Below, piece by piece: positions 48,951 to 50,000 of a DNA stretch of 50,000 nucleotides (positions within the stretch are counted from its first letter, which is position 1; each line of letters starts with the position of its first letter). A program made the translations under genes and the position numbers. This stretch comes from Prorocentrum cordatum. Taxonomy: Eukaryota > Sar > Dinophyceae > Prorocentrales > Prorocentraceae. The stretch is taken from assembly GCA_963575745.1 (NCBI GenBank), contig CAUYUJ010016489.1, positions 39,526 through 89,525 of the forward strand, in the 5' to 3' direction. The notes beneath the pieces are model-generated. The model was not told the DNA's origin, made no database searches, and saw only the letters and a list, made by a program, of their open reading frames with translations.

Positions 48951-50000
48951 AGACAGAATTGCGAGGGTACACAAGGCCCTCATGACTTGGTACCGAACCA
49001 GAAAAACAAGACCGCCTCCTCGGTCTCGAGCATCACATCCGAACCCTGACCCTGCAGATCGGATTCCTGCACCGCGGGCTTGGCCTCCAGAGCCCGGATG
49101 CCTGCTTCCTGGCCAGACCCATATACGGTAGGGCTCGCAGGTGGCCGCAAATTGCGTTCACACCCGATCCCCGCACCGAAGCAAGCAACTTCCGGGGGCC
49201 AAGCAAAACATGGAGCACCGGTTTAAGCTTCGACAACGACGCAAACGAACCGGAACGCGCCGAGGATGGTGACGGCGACGGCGACGCCGACGGAACCCAA
49301 CGCGCAGCCGACGGCGACGACGACGACGACGACGATGGCGACGAAGCCGACGCCCGCAGCGCTCTTGTGTGTCGGCGTCGTCACCGCTGCGGCCACCGTC
49401 GTCCCCAGGCACGGCCGACCACCAGACGGCCGCCTTCCTCGGGTGCGCCGAAGGAAGGGATCCCGTGCGGCGGCTTCGGGTCGCGCCGACTTCGGCGCCG
49501 GTATTGACACCGCGGGGAGCGTTCAACCGCGAACGACCAACCATTTCCGAAACGTCAGATCGTGTCCCGGCACTCGGCACTCAGATTGGCCTACCATGGA
49601 ATGTTTATAGAACCCCAAATGTTTCAATAACAATAAACAAAGTTCGTAGAACATGAAGCCCATATGTTAAAACAAAGCAATCCCAGCCACACATGTTCTA
49701 AGGACATTTCGCGTACGTCACAAAAGATCTTCGAACACTCTTTGGTCGGTCTCTAGGCAGGTCAGGACGCTTAGCCACTGGTCGAAATCGTTCACCGATT
49801 CTGGGTCGCCGGCGGCGTTAGACCTGGAACGCGGGCGGCGGGGTCGCACCAGGTCGACACGACGCGAACGCACCGCGGGCAGAACTGGCACTTGATACAC
49901 AAGCTTTTGGGGTGTTGCCTGGGGTCATGGAAGGATAAGGTCCCCATACCTCGACCCTTCGTCCGTTTTCCCCTTTTTGGACCTCCTGGGAGGCTCTCGT
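48951..50000. other. No gene recognised; GACGGCGAC minisatellite at 49265-49350
   Basis: GACGGCGACGGCGACGCCGA and GACGACGACGACGACGATGG units explain the Asp/Ala/Thr-rich frames. At the right edge a 60-codon minus-strand frame (49718-49900) ends ESVNDFDQWLSVLTCLETDQ then RVFEDLL; it looks protein-like but I recognise no domain, and it might be a last exon. Confidence 0.4.

Overview
This is a stretch of nuclear eukaryotic DNA, very probably from a dinoflagellate. There is no bacterial-style gene packing. Only three stretches, together about 4.6 kb, read as protein-coding on the plus strand, and one retroelement wreck lies on the minus strand; the rest is repeats. Four things point to dinoflagellates: (i) near-matches to the dinoflagellate spliced leader lie just upstream of the coding blocks (clear at 25400-25416 and 19665-19682, weak at 22331-22345); (ii) a candidate intron has a non-GT donor (GA or GC) and an AG acceptor; (iii) the gene at 22407 has an N-terminus of the Lys-Lys-Arg-Pro-Ala-Ala type; (iv) a LINE on the minus strand has endonuclease and reverse transcriptase text that I recall, unverified, from dinoflagellate genomes. 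The genus cannot be fixed from the sequence alone.

Layout. 1-6.3 kb: short foldback elements, microsatellites and a 21-bp array. 6.36-9.1 kb: an array of a 32-bp monomer containing an internal inverted segment. 9.12-11.78 kb: an array of a 64/65-bp monomer split by a 1.5-kb insertion with terminal inverted repeats and an 8-bp target duplication. 11.8-19.6 kb: further foldback elements and decayed repeats, no gene. 19.7-23.5 kb: two plus-strand genes, the second with a frame break. 23.6-25.4 kb: AT-rich, CA-rich and 36-bp tandem tracts. 25.4-27.6 kb: a broken plus-strand gene with an in-frame stop and a candidate 151-154-nt intron, resembling an abundant uncharacterised, possibly transposon-derived family. 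28-43 kb: dense foldback elements and simple repeats. 43.1-46.2 kb: a dead minus-strand non-LTR retrotransposon. 47.1-47.9 kb: a 73-bp array. 48-50 kb: hairpins and short tandem repeats.

The strongest result is the diversity of short elements (about 120-280 bp) with terminal inverted repeats. At least twelve unrelated families can be told apart by eye, most in two or more diverged copies. Four insertions carry convincing target duplications of different length: 10 bp (family A, perfect at 17829-17980), 5 bp (family T, two copies), 15 bp (family H at 31532-31778) and 8 bp (the 1.5-kb insertion). Family A also has a paralogous pre-insertion site in this window. The family letters used below are my own labels. 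None of the short elements encodes a transposase; their mobility machinery must be elsewhere. All family assignments come from reading by eye, without alignment software or database searches.
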